NCBI GenBank assembly: GCA_004551945.1 | Contig: SFPN01000007.1 | Location: 99,272 to 163,271 of the forward strand | Direction of reading: 5' to 3' | From: Clostridiales bacterium | Lineage (GTDB): Bacteria > Bacillota > Clostridia > Oscillospirales > Oscillospiraceae | DNA length: 64,000 nt | Shown here: one piece after another, positions 1 through 7,604 of the stretch | Layout of the letters: the number at the start of each line of letters is the position of its first letter | Position numbering within the stretch: the stretch's first letter is position 1 | Notes under the pieces: generated by a model | What the model was told of the DNA's origin: nothing | The model's input: the letters and a program-made list of their open reading frames with translations, nothing else | The model's database searches: none | Program-made: the position numbers and the translations under genes

Positions 1-2
1 GT

Positions 3-560
3 CAGGAAAACGAGTTCCTCGAACCGGCGCTGATTCAACTGACAGAGAAGGGGGGAAGTGCTCTCCCGCTGAACATGTGGGGGACAGAAGTGCTGGCAAG
101 CGAGGGTCAAACTGTAACATTTCTGTCGTATTTCTGTGGCTGGACCCCCTGGCCAGGGAAAGACAAGGTGGACTTTACCACAGGAAACTTCCAAAAGAAC
201 AATGGCTGGCAGCAAACGGCGCTCACTAGCGAGACGGCCACTGTTTTGTTGCAGCTGCCCGGAGAAACGGACTACCTGAAAGGGAGCCTGAAGGACGAAA
301 CAGGGAAGTCTGTGGTAGAGGTGTGCCTGTCGCCGCTTGCCCTGTCCTGTTCCGTATCTTCCGCAGAGCAGGCTGATTCCGAAACTTTAACCGGGACTGC
401 GCAGATTGCCTGCCGGAATGGACAGACTGTGCCGGTCCTTGGGCGGATTTGTGAGACTCAGGAAGGCGACTGTGTCAATGGGATGATAAAGTTTGAAAAA
501 GCCCTGGATTTGGATACGGTGACGGCGGTTCAAATTGCCGGATATACAATTGAATTTTAA
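3..560 (+). CDS. C-terminal part of an unrecognised protein (5' end outside window)
   Basis: The frame is open from base 3 with no stop before the TAA at 558-560, so the first ATG at 75 is probably internal and the gene starts upstream of the window. About 185 residues are visible. They contain no transmembrane segment and no motif I recognise; the chain alternates short hydrophobic and polar stretches as a beta-rich extracytoplasmic domain would, and ends in IAGYTIEF. The final domain of DUF4179-type anti-sigma-like proteins is a possible match, but this is only a guess from general character. A GC-rich hairpin follows directly. Confidence 0.55.
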   Translation, partial: QENEFLEPALIQLTEKGGSALPLNMWGTEVLASEGQTVTFLSYFCGWTPWPGKDKVDFTTGNFQKNNGWQQTALTSETATVLLQLPGETDYLKGSLKDETGKSVVEVCLSPLALSCSVSSAEQADSETLTGTAQIACRNGQTVPVLGRICETQEGDCVNGMIKFEKALDLDTVTAVQIAGYTIEF

Positions 561-567
561 ACACCCT

Positions 568-601
568 ATGTCGGTCGGGGTCAGGGAACCCCGACCGGCA
601 T
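568..601 (+). terminator. Hairpin after the partial gene
   Basis: A 10-bp perfect GC-rich stem (572-581 with 588-597, extendable at its base) lies 10 bases after the stop codon. It lacks a clean T-run, so it may be a weak or assisted terminator. Confidence 0.5.
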
Positions 602-644
602 ATCTTCCCAATTCTTATGTTTTTATTAAGAATTGACCAAATTC

Positions 645-673
645 TTGCGGAAAACCGGCGGGTCTATTATAAT
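645..673 (+). promoter_or_regulatory. Sigma-A-type promoter for the small envelope gene cluster
   Basis: TTGCGG at 645-650 and a consensus TATAAT at 668-673 are 17 bp apart, followed by AGGAGG-type ribosome site and the ATG at 699. Confidence 0.6.
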
Positions 674-698
674 GAACATACAAAAGGAGGGAGGAAGT

Positions 699-965
699 AT
701 GCACGGGAACAACCCCAACAAGCTCCGCCGGGTCACCACCTGCGGGGTGCTGGCCCTGATTCTGGCGGTGATCGTGGCGGACATCCTGACGGACTTTGCC
801 CTCTACCCCTGGGATCTGATGCTGATGATCGCCGGGGCGGCGGTGTGGTTTCTCCTGTTCTTCGCCCTTTGGCGCTGTCCCCACTGCGGGAAATTTCTCC
901 CCAAAAGCGACGGGGACCTGGCCTTCTGCCCCTACTGCGGCCAGAACCTGCCCCAGGACCGCTGA
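699..965 (+). CDS. Small membrane protein with C-terminal zinc ribbon
   Basis: This 88-residue protein has two hydrophobic segments (about residues 14-32 and 38-58) followed by a cytoplasmic-looking zinc ribbon made of two CPxCG knuckles (CPHCGKFLP and CPYCGQNLP). Such zinc-ribbon membrane proteins are common and mostly uncharacterised in Clostridia. I chose the ATG at 699 because it follows AGGAGGGAGGAAGT directly; an upstream in-frame ATG at 633 would overlap the promoter. It is the first of a run of small genes; the next starts 11 bases after its stop. Function unknown. Confidence 0.75.
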   Translation: MHGNNPNKLRRVTTCGVLALILAVIVADILTDFALYPWDLMLMIAGAAVWFLLFFALWRCPHCGKFLPKSDGDLAFCPYCGQNLPQDR

Positions 966-976
966 AAGGAGGACCT

Positions 977-1315
977 ATGCTGACTGCGTTTTTCCCAACC
1001 GAACGCCCCCGCACCCTGCGGCGGGCGGTGCATCTCGCGTCGCCAATCTTTCTCCTGTCCTACTGGCCCCTGTTTCTCCTTCTGCTGTGCGACCCGGACG
1101 GCCTGCCGTCGTCCCCGGCGGCGGTGGCCCTCATTCAGCTGCTGTTCTGGGTGCTGTCCCTGGGCATCTGCCTCTGCCTGGCCGGGTCCGCCCTGTTTCT
1201 GGGTCAGGACCTGAAAACCATCTATCAGAAAAACCAGGTCCCCGTCCTGGACCTGCTCCTGGACGCCTGGCCCATCGTTTTAGCGGCGGTGTTTTTCCTG
1301 CACCTATGGCTTTGA
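977..1315 (+). CDS. Small hydrophobic membrane protein, unknown function
   Basis: The gene encodes 112 residues beginning MLTAFFPTERP and preceded by AAAGGAGGACCT. Three hydrophobic stretches (about residues 20-40, 50-75 and 92-112) suggest three membrane helices with a short charged loop (KTIYQKNQ) before the last one. No family is recognisable. It lies tightly between a zinc-ribbon membrane protein and a lipoprotein gene in the same direction, so the three probably form one transcript and may act at the membrane together; that is inference from spacing only. Confidence 0.65.
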   Translation: MLTAFFPTERPRTLRRAVHLASPIFLLSYWPLFLLLLCDPDGLPSSPAAVALIQLLFWVLSLGICLCLAGSALFLGQDLKTIYQKNQVPVLDLLLDAWPIVLAAVFFLHLWL

Positions 1316-1330
1316 AAGGAGGCCCTTCTC

Positions 1331-1732
1331 ATGAAAAAATGGACGGTTCTGCTCTCAGCTTTGCTGCTTCTGACCCTGTGCGCCTGCGGAGGCACGACGG
1401 AGGACGGCTTGCAGCTGGAATCCGCCGGGTCGGAACTATACACGGAAGAAGATCTCAACGACGCGGCCCAGGTGGTGCGCCAGTGTTTCCAGGAGACCTT
1501 TTCCGGCTGCACCATGACTGCCCTGCGTTACCCCGGGGACCAGACAGAGGTGTTCCAGCGGTGGGCGGAGCGGTACGACGCAGACCAGGCTGTGGTAGTT
1601 ACCTCAGATTTTGACGTGGACGAGTCCGGCGGCGACGGCTCCCTGAACCCCAACAGCACCTACAGCGACTGGGAGTGGGTCCTTGTCCGGGACGAGGGCG
1701 GCCAATGGACTGTGCAGACCTGGGGATATTGA
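1331..1732 (+). CDS. Small lipoprotein, unknown function
   Basis: The 133-residue product starts with a lipoprotein signal peptide: MKKW, a Leu-rich core and a lipobox ending L-C-A-C near residue 19, followed by GG, so it should be anchored to the outer face of the membrane. The mature part is acidic (many D/E) with about 110 residues and no known motif. AAAGGAGG precedes the ATG by a normal distance. It sits 15 bases after the upstream membrane-protein gene and probably belongs to the same operon. Confidence 0.7.
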   Translation: MKKWTVLLSALLLLTLCACGGTTEDGLQLESAGSELYTEEDLNDAAQVVRQCFQETFSGCTMTALRYPGDQTEVFQRWAERYDADQAVVVTSDFDVDESGGDGSLNPNSTYSDWEWVLVRDEGGQWTVQTWGY

Positions 1733-1745
1733 GAGGAGCTATCCC

Positions 1746-1774
1746 TTGACAGCGCGCACATCATAGAATATCCT
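1746..1774 (+). promoter_or_regulatory. Promoter for the small zinc-ribbon gene
   Basis: Consensus TTGACA at 1746-1751, 17-bp spacer and TATCCT at 1769-1774, 38 bases before the ATG at 1812. Confidence 0.55.
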
Positions 1775-1811
1775 GAAACCAGCCGGTTCCCGGCAGAAAG
1801 GAGAGCGAGCC

Positions 1812-2024
1812 ATGGATCAGAACCAATACCGCTGCCCCAAGTGCGGCTATGACCAGTTTGACCACGACCAGTTCCAGGCCACCGGCGGGAACCTGGCCAA
1901 GATCTTCGACGTGCAGAACAAGCGGTTCATCACCGTCACCTGCCGCCGGTGCGGCTTCACCGAGCTTTACCGGGGCCAGAGCTCCGACGGCTGGAACGTG
2001 CTGGACTTCCTCATGGGCGGATAA
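1812..2024 (+). CDS. Zinc-ribbon nucleic-acid-binding-like protein (DUF2082 type)
   Basis: This 70-residue protein carries two Cys pairs, CPKCGY near residue 8 and CRRCGF near residue 44, which together form a zinc ribbon. The layout Y-x-CPKCG ... FITVTCRRCGFTELY ... VLDFLMGG matches the small zinc_ribbon_13/DUF2082 family that is widespread in Firmicutes and has no proven role. It is soluble, with no signal peptide. GGAGAGCGAGCC precedes the ATG. It appears to have its own promoter and a strong hairpin follows 6 bases after its stop. Confidence 0.8.
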   Translation: MDQNQYRCPKCGYDQFDHDQFQATGGNLAKIFDVQNKRFITVTCRRCGFTELYRGQSSDGWNVLDFLMGG

Positions 2025-2030
2025 AAAACA

Positions 2031-2060
2031 CCCCGCCTTCCCTTGACAAGGAAGGCGGGG
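2031..2060 (+). terminator. Hairpin terminator after zinc-ribbon gene
   Basis: Perfect 11-bp stem (2031-2041 with 2050-2060) closing an 8-base loop. There is an A-run before it and no T-run after it, so on this strand it may act mainly as a 3'-end stabiliser. Confidence 0.6.
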
Positions 2061-2114
2061 ATGGCTATACTTAAAAGCAGAGGAAGCTGGCTATGCGGTT
2101 AGCCCTCAACACTG

Positions 2115-2157
2115 ATTACAAAAAATGAGTAACCGCTCGGGGGCCACCGGGCGGTTT
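2115..2157 (-). terminator. Terminator of the minus-strand micro-ORF
   Basis: A 10-bp stem with one G-T pair (2131-2140 with 2147-2156) begins at the micro-ORF stop codon. Read on the minus strand it is followed within a few bases by TTTTTT (complement of 2121-2126). Confidence 0.6.
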
Positions 2158-2242
2158 ACTTCTTGTCCTGAAACAGGGCAATGATAGCAACAATGACTAA
2201 AATGATCTGACAAATCTCAGACACCGTCAATGAAAGAATCAT
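2156..2242 (-). CDS. 28-residue hydrophobic micro-protein, holin-like type I toxin candidate
   Basis: The minus strand reads MILSLTVSEICQII... ending FQDKK, 28 residues with one uninterrupted hydrophobic helix and a charged C-terminus. This is the shape of the small 'putative holin-like toxin' family of Firmicutes (single helix, lysine tail), some of which are type I toxins controlled by antisense RNA. Support for a real gene: AGGAGGGGGTGATGCA directly before the ATG, a minus-strand promoter (2353-2381) and a terminator after the stop. It is divergent from the cysteine T-box transcript, and the two promoters are only about 10 bp apart. I did not see a clear antisense RNA gene. Family assignment is inference. 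Confidence 0.6.
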   Translation of the reverse strand: MILSLTVSEICQIILVIVAIIALFQDKK

Positions 2243-2352
2243 TGCATCACCCCCTCCTGAACGTCGGGGGCGAAACGAAGGTCTTCACCCCCTAAGTAAA
2301 GAGGGCGAACCACCTTAGGCCAGCGGCCCGTCTGCCGCTGTATAACGACAAA

Positions 2353-2381
2353 ATTATACCACACCCCGGCAAAAGCCGCAA
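2353..2381 (-). promoter_or_regulatory. Minus-strand promoter for the micro-ORF
   Basis: On the minus strand TTGCGG (complement of 2376-2381), a 17-bp spacer and consensus TATAAT (complement of 2353-2358). It gives a leader of roughly 100 bases before the micro-ORF. Confidence 0.6.
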
Positions 2382-2390
2382 GCGTGTCCC

Positions 2391-2419
2391 TTGACACCCC
2401 CGCCGGGTCATGGTAATAT
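2391..2419 (+). promoter_or_regulatory. Promoter of the cysE-cysS T-box transcript
   Basis: Consensus TTGACA at 2391-2396, 17-bp spacer and TAATAT at 2414-2419. It lies back to back with the minus-strand micro-ORF promoter. Confidence 0.65.
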
Positions 2420-2434
2420 ACTGGTATTGTCAAC

Positions 2435-2668
2435 AACTTCATCTCGCGCGGAACGGGAAGAGTACCATGCCAGAGCCGGACAGAGAGGGGGGGCCACCGA
2501 CTGCAAGCCCCCCTACGAGGAGGCATGGGAAAGTGCGCCCGGGAGCGAGGGGGATGCAGATGCCCTCCGGTTTGGCCCCGTTACCAGCCCTTTGAGTGAT
2601 AAGAAAGAGTGGAACCGCGATTTATGTAGTCGCCTCTTGACCCGCTGCGGGCAGGAGGGGGCTTTTTT
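2435..2668 (+). promoter_or_regulatory. T-box leader, probably cysteine-specific
   Basis: The leader ends with a clear T-box sequence, AAAGAGTGGAACCGCG at 2604-2619, then a terminator: stem 2633-2639 with 2652-2658, an inner CCCG/CGGG stem, and TTTTTT at 2663-2668. A stem I base is formed by CCATGCC (near 2464) and GGCATGG (near 2522), with an AGTA motif just before it and a candidate TGC (Cys) specifier in CGACTGCAAG near 2500. T-boxes sense uncharged tRNA and let transcription continue when charging falls. The downstream genes cysE and cysS fit Cys. Stem I seems shorter than usual. Confidence 0.85.
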
Positions 2669-2735
2669 CTTTTGCCTGCGGCACCCGCAGCCAGCCCCAA
2701 AGAAGGAACCATATTTTTTGTGAGGTGACCGGATT

Positions 2736-3458
2736 TTGCCCCATTTGATTGAAACCCTGGCGGCCTATCAGGCCCGCGACCCGGCGGCCCGGAGCAAACT
2801 GGAGGTTTTCCTCCTCTACCCCGGCGTGCACGCCACCATCTACCATCGAATCGCCCATTTCTTTTACCGGCACAACATGAAGTTTATCGCCCGGGCCATC
2901 TCCCAGTGGAGCCGCTTCTGGACGGGCATCGAAATCCACCCCGGCGCCAAGATCGGCCGCCGCTTCGTCATCGACCACGGCATGGGGATCGTCATCGGCG
3001 AGACCGCCGAAGTGGGGGATGACTGTCTCATCTACCACGGCGTCACCCTGGGCGGCACCGGCAAGGACAAGGGCAAGCGCCACCCCACCCTGGGGAACAA
3101 TGTCCTGGTGGGCAACGGGGCCCGGATCTTAGGCCCCTTCAAGGTGGGAGACAACGCCCGCATCGCCGCCGGTTCCGTGGTCCTCAGTGAGGTGCCCCCG
3201 GACAGCACCGCCGTGGGCGTCCCCGCCCAGGTGGTCCGCATCCACGGAAAGTCCGTCCACTTTGCCGACGACGTGGACCAGATCAACGTGGAAAACCCCC
3301 TGCTGGAGCAGCTGGCCGCCATGTCCTCCCGCCTGGAGCTGGTAGAAAAGCTCCTGGACGAACAGTATCTGCGGGAACACCCCATCGACGCGCATCCCCC
3401 CACCCCCCAAACCACCAAAGAAGGAACAGAAGGAGAGAAGCACGATGCAACTGTATAA
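2736..3458 (+). CDS. cysE: Serine O-acetyltransferase
   Basis: CysE makes O-acetylserine from serine and acetyl-CoA, the first committed step of cysteine synthesis. The 240-residue chain has the left-handed parallel beta-helix with hexapeptide repeats (about residues 65-175), including DHGMGIVIGE, IYHGVTLGGTG and the KGKRHPTLGNNVLVGNGA segment typical of CysE. The start is a TTG at 2736 preceded by GTGAGGTGACC; no ATG is available nearby. The C-terminal tail after residue 195 is Pro/Thr-rich and low-complexity. It lies just after a Cys-type T-box and overlaps cysS by 14 bases, so both are translated from one regulated mRNA. Confidence 0.92.
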   Translation: MPHLIETLAAYQARDPAARSKLEVFLLYPGVHATIYHRIAHFFYRHNMKFIARAISQWSRFWTGIEIHPGAKIGRRFVIDHGMGIVIGETAEVGDDCLIYHGVTLGGTGKDKGKRHPTLGNNVLVGNGARILGPFKVGDNARIAAGSVVLSEVPPDSTAVGVPAQVVRIHGKSVHFADDVDQINVENPLLEQLAAMSSRLELVEKLLDEQYLREHPIDAHPPTPQTTKEGTEGEKHDATV

Positions 3459-4890
3459 TTCTGCCACCCATAAAAAGGATGAGTTCAAGACCCACACCCC
3501 CGGCCACGTGGAGATGTACACCTGCGGCCCCACGGTCTACCACTTTGCCCACATCGGCAACCTGCGCAGCTACATCATGGAGGATGTGCTGGAAAAGACC
3601 CTGCGGTACGTGGGCTATGACGTCAACCGGGTTATGAACATCACCGACGTGGGCCACCTCACCAGCGACGCCGACGAGGGCGAGGACAAGATGCTCAAGG
3701 GCGCCAAGCGGGAGCACAAGACCGTCATGGAGATCGCCCAGTACTATACGGACGCCTTCTTCAGCGACTGCGCCAAGCTGAACATCAAGACCCCCGACGT
3801 GGTCCAGCCCGCCACGGGCCTCATCGACGACTATATCAGGATCGTCTCCACGCTGATTGAAAAGGACTACGCCTATCTGGCCGGCGGCAACGTGTATTTC
3901 GACACCGCTAAGCTGGACCGGTATTATATCTTCAACGACCACAACGAGGAGGACCTGGCTGTGGGCGTCCGGGAAGGCGTGGAGGAGGACACCAACAAGC
4001 GCAACCGGAACGACTTTGTGCTGTGGTTTACCAAGTCCAAGTTCGAGGACCAGGCCCTGAAATGGGACTCCCCCTGGGGCGTGGGCTACCCCGGCTGGCA
4101 CATTGAGTGCTCCGGCATCTCCATGAAGTACAACGGGGAGTACCTGGACCTGCACTGCGGCGGCATCGACAACGCCTTCCCCCACCACACCAACGAGATT
4201 GCCCAGTCCGAGAGCTACCTGGGTCACCCCTGGTGCCCCCAGTGGTTCCATGTCCACCACCTGAACACCAACGACGGCAAGATGTCCAAGTCCAAGGGCG
4301 AGTTCCTCACCGTCTCCCTGCTGGAGGAGAAGGGGTACGATCCCCTGGTCTACCGGTTCTTCTGCCTCCAGAGCCACTACCGGAAGGCTCTGGTCTTCAC
4401 CTGGGAGAACCTGGACAACGCCGCCGGCACCTTCAACAAGCTCATCGGCCGCATTGCCAACCTGAAGCCCGGCGGGGACGTGGACGAAGCTGCCGCAGCC
4501 CCCCTGAAGGAGCGGTTCCGGAACGCCCTGGAAAACGACCTGAACACCGCCCTGGCCGTCACCGCCGTTTACGACGTGCTGAAGGCCAAGACCAACGACG
4601 CCACCAAGCTGGCGGTGCTGGCAGACTTCGACCAGGTGCTGAGCCTGGACCTGCTGGCCAAGGCCGAGGCCAAGCGCCAGGAGAACGCCAAGGCCGCCGC
4701 AGCCAAGAGCGCCGGAGGCTACACCATCGTGGGCGAGGGCGACCCCGCCATCGACGAGCTGGTGATGAAGCGGTACGAGGCCAAGAAGGCCAAGAACTTC
4801 GCTGAAGCCGACCGCATCCGCGACGAGCTGAAGGCCCAGGGCATCACCATCACGGACGTCCCCGGCGGCGCCAAATGGAGCAGAGGCTGA
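3445..4890 (+). CDS. cysS: Cysteinyl-tRNA synthetase
   Basis: CysS attaches cysteine to tRNA-Cys. The 481-residue length is normal. Class I signatures are present: the HIGH-like AHIGNLRSY near residue 35, zinc ligands in CGPTVY (residue 28) and in WHIECSGIS and HHTNEIAQSE around 210-240, and KMSKSKG near residue 275. AGAAGGAGAGAAGCACG precedes the ATG at 3445, within the end of cysE. Pairing cysE and cysS behind one Cys T-box couples synthesis of the amino acid to its use, a known arrangement in Firmicutes. A compact hairpin follows the gene. Confidence 0.97.
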   Translation: MQLYNSATHKKDEFKTHTPGHVEMYTCGPTVYHFAHIGNLRSYIMEDVLEKTLRYVGYDVNRVMNITDVGHLTSDADEGEDKMLKGAKREHKTVMEIAQYYTDAFFSDCAKLNIKTPDVVQPATGLIDDYIRIVSTLIEKDYAYLAGGNVYFDTAKLDRYYIFNDHNEEDLAVGVREGVEEDTNKRNRNDFVLWFTKSKFEDQALKWDSPWGVGYPGWHIECSGISMKYNGEYLDLHCGGIDNAFPHHTNEIAQSESYLGHPWCPQWFHVHHLNTNDGKMSKSKGEFLTVSLLEEKGYDPLVYRFFCLQSHYRKALVFTWENLDNAAGTFNKLIGRIANLKPGGDVDEAAAAPLKERFRNALENDLNTALAVTAVYDVLKAKTNDATKLAVLADFDQVLSLDLLAKAEAKRQENAKAAAAKSAGGYTIVGEGDPAIDELVMKRYEAKKAKNFAEADRIRDELKAQGITITDVPGGAKWSRG

Positions 4891-4900
4891 CCCATCCCAT

Positions 4901-4926
4901 CCCCGGGAGCTTGCTCCCGGGGATTT
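4901..4926 (+). terminator. Terminator after cysS
   Basis: A 9-bp GC stem (4901-4909 with 4914-4922) closes a CTTG tetraloop and is followed by ATTTTCCT. Confidence 0.7.
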
Positions 4927-5040
4927 TCCTCTTATAAGCTCCCCCTCTGGGAGATCTGTCAGCGAAGCTGACTGACACCCAGTGCGCACACTGGGCGTGC
5001 TTTGCAGAGGGCGAAAGAACAGATTCAAAGGAGAATCCCT

Positions 5041-5739
5041 ATGCAAGACGAATGCCTCATCTGCAAAGCTCCCCTGGAGTATTTTGAGACCAGCCAGACC
5101 ATGACCTGCGCCATCTGCGGGAAAACCGAGCAGAGCAAGGCCTGCTGTGTTAGCGGCCACTACGTCTGCGACGCCTGCCACACCCGGGGGCTGGACAGCA
5201 TCTTCGGCGTCTGCCTGAACGAGACCGGTAAGAATCCTTATACCATCCTCGCCCAGCTCATGGACCTGCCCTTCTGCCACATGCACGGGCCAGAGCACCA
5301 CACCATGGTGGGGGCCAGCCTGCTCACCGCCTACCACAACGCCGGGGGAACCATCGACCTGCTCCTGGCCCTGGGGGAGATGCAGGACCGGGGGAGAAAG
5401 GTCCCCGGGGGCGCCTGCGGCTTCTGGGGGGCCTGCGGGGCGGGGATCAGCGCCGGGATGTATGTCTCCATCGTCACCGGCTCCACCCCCCTGGCCGGGG
5501 AAGCCTGGGGCCTGTCCAACCAGATGACCGCCCGGGTTCTGGCGGCCCTGGGGGAGCTGGGCGGACCCCGCTGCTGCAAGCGAAATTCCTTCGTGGCTAT
5601 CCGGGAGGCGGCAGCCTTCACCCGGGAGCGCCTGGGGATCAGCATGGACCTGGGGGAGATGGTGTGCACCCACTCTCACCAGAACAACCAGTGCCACAAA
5701 GCTGAGTGTCCCTTCCACCCCAAGAAAGCAGAGCCATAA
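5041..5739 (+). CDS. DUF5714-like Cys-rich protein
   Basis: The 232-residue protein begins with two Cys pairs (CLIC near residue 5, CAIC near residue 24), then SGHYVCDACH, like a zinc-binding head, and continues into a Gly-rich region (GGACGFWGACGAGISAGM, about residues 121-138) and CTHSHQNNQC near the C-terminus. This pattern resembles the uncharacterised DUF5714 family of anaerobic bacteria and archaea; I am moderately sure. No enzymatic role is claimed. The ATG at 5041 is preceded by AAAGGAGAATCCCT. A longer in-frame start at 5002 falls in decayed repeat sequence and lacks a ribosome site. Confidence 0.65.
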   Translation: MQDECLICKAPLEYFETSQTMTCAICGKTEQSKACCVSGHYVCDACHTRGLDSIFGVCLNETGKNPYTILAQLMDLPFCHMHGPEHHTMVGASLLTAYHNAGGTIDLLLALGEMQDRGRKVPGGACGFWGACGAGISAGMYVSIVTGSTPLAGEAWGLSNQMTARVLAALGELGGPRCCKRNSFVAIREAAAFTRERLGISMDLGEMVCTHSHQNNQCHKAECPFHPKKAEP

Positions 5740-5782
5740 ATTTTCTGTGGTTCCAGGGCCTTTCTTTGATGGAAAACACCCA

Positions 5783-5811
5783 TTGACAAAGCATAGGTGC
5801 TTTGTTATATT
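5783..5811 (+). promoter_or_regulatory. Promoter of the trp operon
   Basis: TTGACA at 5783-5788, 17-bp spacer and TATATT at 5806-5811, directly ahead of the tryptophan T-box. Confidence 0.65.
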
Positions 5812-5824
5812 TAACACAGTAAAC

Positions 5825-6104
5825 CGTTGACGCGGAGATAACGGTGATTATGCTTCCACAGAGAGCCCGCGGTGCTGAGAGCCGGGTGAAACACAGATCA
5901 TCAAATGGACCGCTGAGGGTGCAGTCAAATGCGCGGCACACCGCGCAGAGTATTCTGCAACGTGAGGGCATACGTCAGTTGCCGGGGGTATGTTGGTACC
6001 CTGCTAAGGGCACGGCAATGGGTCGTGAATCAAGGTGGCACCGCGGATAAAAAGCTTTTTATTCGTCCTTGACAGAATTTGGTTCTGTCGAGGGCGTTTT
6101 TTGT
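5825..6104 (+). promoter_or_regulatory. Tryptophan T-box leader
   Basis: Stem I carries the distal-arm elements AGAGAGC and CTGAGAGCCGGG (near 5857-5886) and a candidate specifier TGG (Trp codon) at 5906-5908 in the usual A-rich context CAAATGGAC. The T-box sequence AAGGTGGCACCGCGG is at 6032-6046. The terminator stem pairs 6064-6076 with 6084-6096 and is followed by a T-run. When tRNA-Trp is uncharged, its acceptor end should pair with the T-box, form the antiterminator and switch on trpEGDCFBA. Specifier and downstream genes agree. Confidence 0.92.
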
Positions 6105-6137
6105 TTTCTGGCGGAACACCTGTGGAAGGAGACCCTT

Positions 6138-7604
6138 ATGAAGATTTCACCGACCTTGGAGACGGTCAAAGAGATTGCGGCCGGCAGCCAGTTTAAGGTG
6201 CTGCCGGTGAGCTGTGAGATTCTGTCCGATATCTGCACGCCCATGGAGGCGCTGAAAAAGCTGAAAAATGTATCCACCCACTGCTACATGCTGGAGTCGG
6301 TGGCGGAAAAGGAGAAGTGGGGCCGTTACACCTTTCTGGGCTACGACCCCAAGCTGGAGATCACCTGCGTGGACGGCAAAATGAAGGCGGGCAACATCCA
6401 GTTTCAGACCGACGACCCAGCCGCCTTCCTCCGGCAGATCCTGGCGGACTACCAAAGCCCCCGGTTTGACGACCTGCCCTCCTTTACCGGCGGCCTGGTG
6501 GGCTATTTCTCCTACGACTACCTGGGCTACAGCGAGCCTACCGTGCGCTCCCACGCCCAGGACACCGAGGGCTTCAAGGACCTGGACCTGATGCTCTTTG
6601 ACAAGGTTATTGCCTTTGACCACGTCCGGCAGAGAATCGTTCTCATGGTCAACATCCCTTTGGACGATCCCGAGGTGGGCTACAACAAGGCGGTGATGGA
6701 GCTGCACCAGATGGCGGACCTGCTCCGCCACGGGGAAAAGCGCCATGAGCCCGGCGGCCACCTCACCGGGGCCGTCACCCCCCTGTTTGACAAGGAGGCC
6801 TTCTGCGCCATGGTGGAAAAGGCCAAGCACCACATCCGGGAGGGGGATATCTTCCAGATCGTCCTGTCCAACCGGCTGAGCGCTCCCTTTGAGGGAAGCC
6901 TGCTGAACACCTACCGGGTGCTGCGAACCATCAACCCCTCTCCCTATATGTTCTATTTCTCGGGAACTGACGTGGAGGTGGCAGGGGCTTCCCCCGAGAC
7001 CCTGGTGAAGCTGGAAAACGGGGTTCTGCACACCTTCCCCCTGGCCGGGACCCGCCCCCGGGGGGCAACGGAGGCCCAGGACAAGGCCCTGGAGGCCGAG
7101 CTGCTGGCCGACGAAAAGGAACTGGCGGAGCACAACATGCTGGTGGACCTGGGCCGCAACGACCTGGGGAAGGTCAGCCGCTTCGGCTCGGTCCAGGTGG
7201 AGACCCTTCACTCCATCGAGCGGTACTCCCACGTGATGCACATCGGCTCCACCGTGCGGGGGGAGATCCGGGAGGACCTGGACGCCCTGGACGCCATCAG
7301 CGCCGTCCTGCCCGCGGGTACCCTCTCCGGTGCCCCGAAGATCCGGGCCTGCCAGCTCATCGACCAGCTGGAAAACAACAAGCGGGGCATCTACGGCGGG
7401 GCCATCGGCTACATCGACTTCACTGGCAACATGGACACCTGCATCGCCATCCGCATTGCCTACAAGAAAAACGGCAAGGTGTTCGTGCGCAGCGGGGCGG
7501 GCATCGTGGCCGACTCGGTGCCGGAGACGGAATTTGAGGAGTGCATCAACAAGGCCAAGGCCGTGGTCAGCGCCTTGAAGCTTGCAGAGGAGGCAGACCT
7601 ATGA
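6138..7604 (+). CDS. trpE: Anthranilate synthase component I
   Basis: TrpE condenses chorismate with ammonia from TrpG to give anthranilate. The 488-residue chain has the N-terminal allosteric domain, with the YMLESV motif (LLES-type tryptophan-feedback site) near residue 51, and the chorismate-binding domain from about residue 215, with REGDIFQIVLSNR, GTRPRG, DLGRNDLGKV and the GAPKIRACQLID segment. The ATG at 6138 follows GGAAGGAGACCCTT just after the T-box terminator; an upstream in-frame start at 6069 falls inside that terminator. It overlaps trpG by 4 bases (ATGA). Confidence 0.97.
   Translation: MKISPTLETVKEIAAGSQFKVLPVSCEILSDICTPMEALKKLKNVSTHCYMLESVAEKEKWGRYTFLGYDPKLEITCVDGKMKAGNIQFQTDDPAAFLRQILADYQSPRFDDLPSFTGGLVGYFSYDYLGYSEPTVRSHAQDTEGFKDLDLMLFDKVIAFDHVRQRIVLMVNIPLDDPEVGYNKAVMELHQMADLLRHGEKRHEPGGHLTGAVTPLFDKEAFCAMVEKAKHHIREGDIFQIVLSNRLSAPFEGSLLNTYRVLRTINPSPYMFYFSGTDVEVAGASPETLVKLENGVLHTFPLAGTRPRGATEAQDKALEAELLADEKELAEHNMLVDLGRNDLGKVSRFGSVQVETLHSIERYSHVMHIGSTVRGEIREDLDALDAISAVLPAGTLSGAPKIRACQLIDQLENNKRGIYGGAIGYIDFTGNMDTCIAIRIAYKKNGKVFVRSGAGIVADSVPETEFEECINKAKAVVSALKLAEEADL

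Noticed and set aside
4921..5040. Possible fifth modular hairpin element between cysS and the DUF5714-like gene
   Set aside because: It has small inverted repeats (CTGTCAGC/GCTGACTGACA, CCCAGTGCGCACACTGGG), but none of the linkers L1-L3, so it is a different, decayed repeat.
3283..5817. Long minus-strand open frame (over 800 codons) across cysS and its neighbour
   Set aside because: It is antisense to a clear cysS and has the Val/Gly/His-rich composition of a mirror frame in GC-rich genes. No ribosome site or family motif. The same applies to other long antisense frames, such as those over ilvB, ilvD and the VanW gene.
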